In this document: positions 4,297-5,594 of the stretch, one piece after another
Numbering within the stretch: position 1 is the first letter of the stretch
Layout: each line of letters opens with the position of its first letter
DNA from: Chlorobiota bacterium
Lineage (GTDB): Bacteria; Bacteroidota; Ignavibacteria; Ignavibacteriales; Ignavibacteriaceae
NCBI GenBank assembly: GCA_008363265.1
Contig: RHKR01000189.1
Location: forward strand, 1-5,594
DNA length: 5,594 nt
Direction: 5' to 3'
Translations under genes and position numbers: made by a program
Notes under the pieces: generated by a model
Databases searched by the model: none
Told to the model about the DNA's origin: nothing
What the model saw: only the letters and a program-made list of their open reading frames with translations

Positions 4297-5594
4297 ATGA
4301 AAAATAGATATGGAACAAGGCAACTCAGTAACAATAAACTTACCTCCAATCGCTACGGCGTTTCACTTCTTCTCACTTTAATCACCTTTATAATCTTCCC
4401 GTTTTCAACTTCCGCTCAGGGCAATGAGTACTTTGTGCTGAATGAGACATACAATTCGATATTTTACAACCGGACGATCTCAACATGGGGAAATTCCAGC
4501 GCAGTTACCGAGAAATACATTGAAATGAGAGTGATGGATGACACCGTTGTAGGCGGGCAGAAATATTATGCTCTTACCAAATCAATGTTCGGCCCTCTTG
4601 CGGGCGGTCCAACGGGATACTACAGAATGGGGGAGGATAACAAACTCTATCTGCTGGGCGGGGCAGGCGACCAACTCTTCCTCGACCTTTCCGACACTTC
4701 CCAGACCACTTTCTACGGCTTCACTACACATGCAAGCGGAGCGTTACAGATCAGCAGAAGGCAGTCGATCCCCGGGCAGGAACTTGAGTTTAGTTTCGGT
4801 TATACCCCTTACTACGACAGGGTGAAATTATATTTTCAGAAAGGGAAGGGGTTTACAGCCCGCGATCACTATACACCAAGTGCTCTTTCTTCATTTACTT
4901 CAACCTATTCTATCAGGGAGATATTCACCGTCAGGGGTCCGGGAGACACCCTGAGGTACACGCAGAATGCACCAACGCAATTTCTTCAGAGGAAGCTCGA
5001 CAGGATAACCGATTCTTCTTTTCTGGTTCAATTGGTGATCAGGCATCCTTATTCTCCTTTTATTGCCGCCAGCTTGACCCAGCACATTTACACGGACAAA
5101 CTTTGGGTTGACTACAGATATTTTATACCCGGCGACACATCCGTAACCCGGACAATTGAATTCACCGAGCCGAAGGACACATTAGAAGTACATATTCCTG
5201 TTGATTCCGTTTATGCCCGTCGGGGATATTCGCTGCAATACAAGTTCCGCGCAAAAACCAGGGAGCCCAACTCAAGAAGCAACAGCTTCCCGGCCAACGG
5301 CTCATGGCTGGCTCAATCATATAAAAATCCCGATACCGCATTTGTAATGCTGCCGCGGCAATCCTCAATTTCTTACAAGAAATACAGGATCCGTCCGGGG
5401 ATCGACACAGTAGCGGCGGGGCTTGAGACGCTCACGATTACCGGTGATACCATGGTGAGCGGCAAGTTGTACAGGCAATATTATCTGGGCGGGCAGAAAT
5501 ATTTTGTGCAATATTCAATCACGGGTGCCGTGGCAAGATATTTTATGTACACCGGTACCGGCATGGTTGAAGTGGGGCTTGACTCGTTGCAGAA
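4297..5594 (+). CDS. Large secreted protein of unknown function; 3' end outside window
   Basis: An open frame runs from ATG 4297 to the window edge without a stop: 432 complete codons, C-terminus missing. The N-terminus has an unusually long polar n-region (1-20, MKNRYGTRQLSNN...) before a hydrophobic core (about 21-36, VSLLLTLITFIIFPF) and STSAQ, a signal peptide cut after about residue 40. The rest is rich in Tyr, Thr, Ser, Gly and alternating hydrophobics, as in beta-sheet extracellular proteins of this group. Two stretches resemble each other: about 75-115 (MDDTVVGGQKYYAL, then YYRMGEDNKLYLL) and about 378-428 (TGDTMVSGKLYRQYYL, then YFMYTGTGMVEV), suggesting a duplicated module. There is no recognised catalytic motif. 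Such proteins often end in a type IX secretion sorting domain, but that region is outside. A palindrome lies upstream; CAGG before the start is a weak Shine-Dalgarno. Confidence 0.8.
   Translation, partial: MKNRYGTRQLSNNKLTSNRYGVSLLLTLITFIIFPFSTSAQGNEYFVLNETYNSIFYNRTISTWGNSSAVTEKYIEMRVMDDTVVGGQKYYALTKSMFGPLAGGPTGYYRMGEDNKLYLLGGAGDQLFLDLSDTSQTTFYGFTTHASGALQISRRQSIPGQELEFSFGYTPYYDRVKLYFQKGKGFTARDHYTPSALSSFTSTYSIREIFTVRGPGDTLRYTQNAPTQFLQRKLDRITDSSFLVQLVIRHPYSPFIAASLTQHIYTDKLWVDYRYFIPGDTSVTRTIEFTEPKDTLEVHIPVDSVYARRGYSLQYKFRAKTREPNSRSNSFPANGSWLAQSYKNPDTAFVMLPRQSSISYKKYRIRPGIDTVAAGLETLTITGDTMVSGKLYRQYYLGGQKYFVQYSITGAVARYFMYTGTGMVEVGLDSLQ

Overview
The window looks like chromosomal DNA from a free-living bacterium of the Bacteroidota/Chlorobiota/Ignavibacteriota (FCB) group, most like the Ignavibacteria. 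This is inferred from a GH97 alpha-glycosidase (a Bacteroidota-rich family), a Bacteroidetes-type TTG-N20-TAAATTTG promoter in front of a tRNA gene, and the high share of secreted proteins. Clear Shine-Dalgarno sites before some genes fit Ignavibacteria better than typical Bacteroidia. The taxon is not proven.

Layout. Bases 2-727 (+) are the 3' third of a GH97 glycosidase gene, closed by a hairpin terminator. Facing it, 779-1477 (-) encodes a secreted alpha/beta-hydrolase esterase with an intact Ser-Asp-His triad. Upstream of that, on the same strand and with its own terminator, 1606-2130 (-) encodes a periplasmic Spy/CpxP-like protein. A divergent intergenic region of about 190 bp separates it from a tight three-gene (+) operon: an ECF sigma factor (2318-2902), a single-pass membrane anti-sigma-like protein (2853-3557, overlapping the sigma gene by 50 nt) and a second exported Spy/CpxX-like helical protein (3566-4054). 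A tRNA-Leu(GAG) gene (4106-4190) with a strong terminator follows. The last gene (4297 to the window edge) encodes a large secreted protein of unknown function and is cut off by the window end.

How the genes may work together. The centre reads as an envelope-stress or metal-sensing module. The membrane anti-sigma would hold the sigma factor, and an exported helical sensor encoded in the operon could modulate the anti-sigma, as CnrX does with CnrY/CnrH or CpxP with CpxA. The divergent Spy-like chaperone is the obvious candidate target. Gene order, membrane topology and the two related Spy-like proteins are visible in the sequence; the regulatory circuit is inference. The GH97 enzyme and the esterase may both act on polysaccharide in the periplasm or outside the cell, but they are convergent and not one operon.
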